DNA of 64,000 nucleotides from Streptomyces sp. NBC_01750 (GTDB lineage Bacteria > Actinomycetota > Actinomycetes > Streptomycetales > Streptomycetaceae), in assembly GCF_035918095.1 (NCBI RefSeq), contig NZ_CP109137.1:6326001-6390000 (forward strand). Direction: 5' to 3'. Position numbers and translations under genes: made by a program. How positions within the stretch are numbered: position 1 is the stretch's first letter; each line of letters opens with the position of its first letter. Below the pieces are notes generated by a model, which saw only the letters and a program-made list of their open reading frames with translations, did no database searches and was not told where the DNA came from. Below, in pieces: positions 63,122 through 64,000 of the stretch.

Positions 63122-63599
63122 GCCGCGGAAGGTCGCACGGGTCGTTCTGCTCGACCCGCAGGACCGCATTCTGCTGATGCACGGATTCGAGCCCGGGGAC
63201 CCTGCCGACAGCTGGTGGTTCACCCCGGGCGGCGGCCTGGAGGGCGACGAGACCCGGGAGGAGGCCGCGCTGCGCGAGCTGGCTGAGGAGACCGGGGGCA
63301 CAGAGGTGCAGCTGGGGCCGGTGCTGTGGCGCCGGACCTGCTCGTTTCCGTTCGACGGACGCCGCTGGGACCAGGACGAGTGGTACTTCCTGGCGCGTAC
63401 GGCGCAGACGGCGACCGCCCCGGCAGGGCTGACGGAGCTTGAGCGGCGCAGTATCGCGGGGCTGAGGTGGTGGACCTCCGCCGAACTGTCGGCGGCGCGT
63501 GAGACGGTGTATCCGACCAAGCTCGCCGAGCTGCTGCGCACGCTGCTCGACGAGGGTCCTCCGAGCGTGCCGGTGGTCCTGGCCCCCGAAATCGTCTAG
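63111..63599 (+). CDS. Nudix hydrolase
   Basis: Protein of 162 residues with a complete Nudix box, GGGLEGDETREEAALRELAEETG (residues about 40-62), including the catalytic REL-x-EE-x-G glutamates. VARVVLLDPQDRILLMHGFE forms the first strands. The substrate cannot be predicted. GTG 63111 overlaps sipZ; likely translated from the signal-peptidase transcript. Confidence 0.93.
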   Translation: MSDEPRKVARVVLLDPQDRILLMHGFEPGDPADSWWFTPGGGLEGDETREEAALRELAEETGGTEVQLGPVLWRRTCSFPFDGRRWDQDEWYFLARTAQTATAPAGLTELERRSIAGLRWWTSAELSAARETVYPTKLAELLRTLLDEGPPSVPVVLAPEIV

Positions 63600-63654
63600 G
63601 GGCGCAGGGGGCGGGCGCACAATGGGGGGACGCAAGGCTGAAGGGGAACATGCC

Positions 63655-63963
63655 ATGAGCGCCGAGGATCTCGAGAAGTACGAGACCGAGATGGAGCTGA
63701 AGCTCTACCGGGAGTACCGAGATGTCGTCGGGCTGTTCAAATATGTGATCGAGACCGAGCGTCGCTTCTACCTCACCAATGACTACGAGATGCAGGTGCA
63801 CTCGGTACAGGGTGAGGTCTTCTTCGAAGTCTCGATGGCGGATGCCTGGGTCTGGGACATGTACCGACCGGCCAGGTTCGTCAAGCAGGTGCGGGTGCTC
63901 ACGTTCAAGGACGTGAATATCGAGGAGCTCAACAAGAGCGATCTCGAACTTCCGGGCAGCTGA
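63655..63963 (+). CDS. DUF2469 protein
   Basis: Protein of 102 residues: SAEDLEKYETEMELKLYREYRDVVGLFKYVIETERRFYLTNDYEM and FKDVNIEELNKSDLELP are DUF2469 signatures. Highly conserved in actinobacteria, next to rnhB-type genes further on. Function unknown. ATG 63655. The last 15 nt, stop included, are repeated downstream. Confidence 0.94.
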   Translation: MSAEDLEKYETEMELKLYREYRDVVGLFKYVIETERRFYLTNDYEMQVHSVQGEVFFEVSMADAWVWDMYRPARFVKQVRVLTFKDVNIEELNKSDLELPGS

Positions 63964-63999
63964 TCCCCGGGCGGCTGATCCCCGGGCGGCTGATCCGGG
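63950..63999 (+). repeat. 15-bp tandem repeat copying the DUF2469 gene end
   Basis: After the DUF2469 stop (63963) the unit TCCCCGGGCGGCTGA occurs twice (63964-63978 and 63979-63993), in phase. It is a near-copy of the gene's last codons and stop (CTTCCGGGCAGCTGA), giving three in-phase stops. A partial fourth copy runs into the window end. Confidence 0.8.
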
Positions 64000-64000
64000 T

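Overview
The window is a stretch of the conserved core of a Streptomyces-type actinobacterial chromosome. The DNA is GC-rich with strong third-position GC. GTG starts are frequent. The gene order (conservon kinase, gltX, Gln/Glu tRNAs, ndgR-leuCD, hupS, gpsA-ddlA, thiL-thiD, rpmB, recG-coaD-rnc-mutM-smc, ftsY, nsdA, amtB-glnK-glnD, ffh, rpsP-rimM-trmD-rplS, sipWXYZ) is the one I know from Streptomyces. Nothing in the window looks like a prophage, insertion sequence, CRISPR array or biosynthetic cluster.

Layout. 1-9 kb: a truncated conservon-type sensor kinase (minus), a small peptide gene with a repeated motif, an FAH-family hydrolase overlapping gltX, a HAD phosphatase, five tRNA genes (Gln-Glu-Glu-Gln-Glu), an STAS protein and a very GC-rich segment that looks like a decayed MEDS-domain gene. 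9-20 kb: divergent ndgR and leuCD with two palindromes between them, hupS, an F420-type guanylyltransferase, plsC-gpsA-ddlA (lipid and wall precursors), a lipoprotein, a stand-alone RAM domain, thiL-thiD. 20-30 kb: rpmB, then a long co-directional run of a FakA-like kinase, recG, rsmD, coaD, a DivIVA/SepIVA-like coiled coil, DUF177, rpmF, rnc and mutM. 30-43 kb: a HxlR regulator divergent from a flavodoxin-like reductase, a secreted CAP protein, acylphosphatase, a small coiled-coil protein, smc, glcP, an LLM oxidoreductase with an NCS1 permease, ftsY, and a Prim-Pol-like protein. 43-49.5 kb: nsdA and the nitrogen operon amtB-glnK-glnD behind a GlnR-type operator. 49.5-64 kb: ffh, an extra FtsH-type protease, a methyltransferase, an archaeal/eukaryotic-type prolyl-tRNA synthetase, a SprT-like protein, rpsP-khpA, rimM-trmD-rplS, four tandem type I signal peptidases, a Nudix hydrolase and DUF2469.

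Functional themes are translation and tRNA charging, protein targeting and export (ftsY, ffh, sipWXYZ, ftsH), nitrogen sensing, chromosome organisation (smc, hupS, sepIVA-like), and envelope precursor supply. The most unusual items are: the small peptide with a duplicated ANPRRT motif; the decayed MEDS segment; the second signal peptidase, which runs about 235 nt into the third in another frame; the internal duplications in the SepIVA-like protein; the archaeal-type ProRS; and the 15-bp repeat that copies the 3' end of the last gene, stop codon included. All calls come from reading the sequence; no database search or folding program was run.
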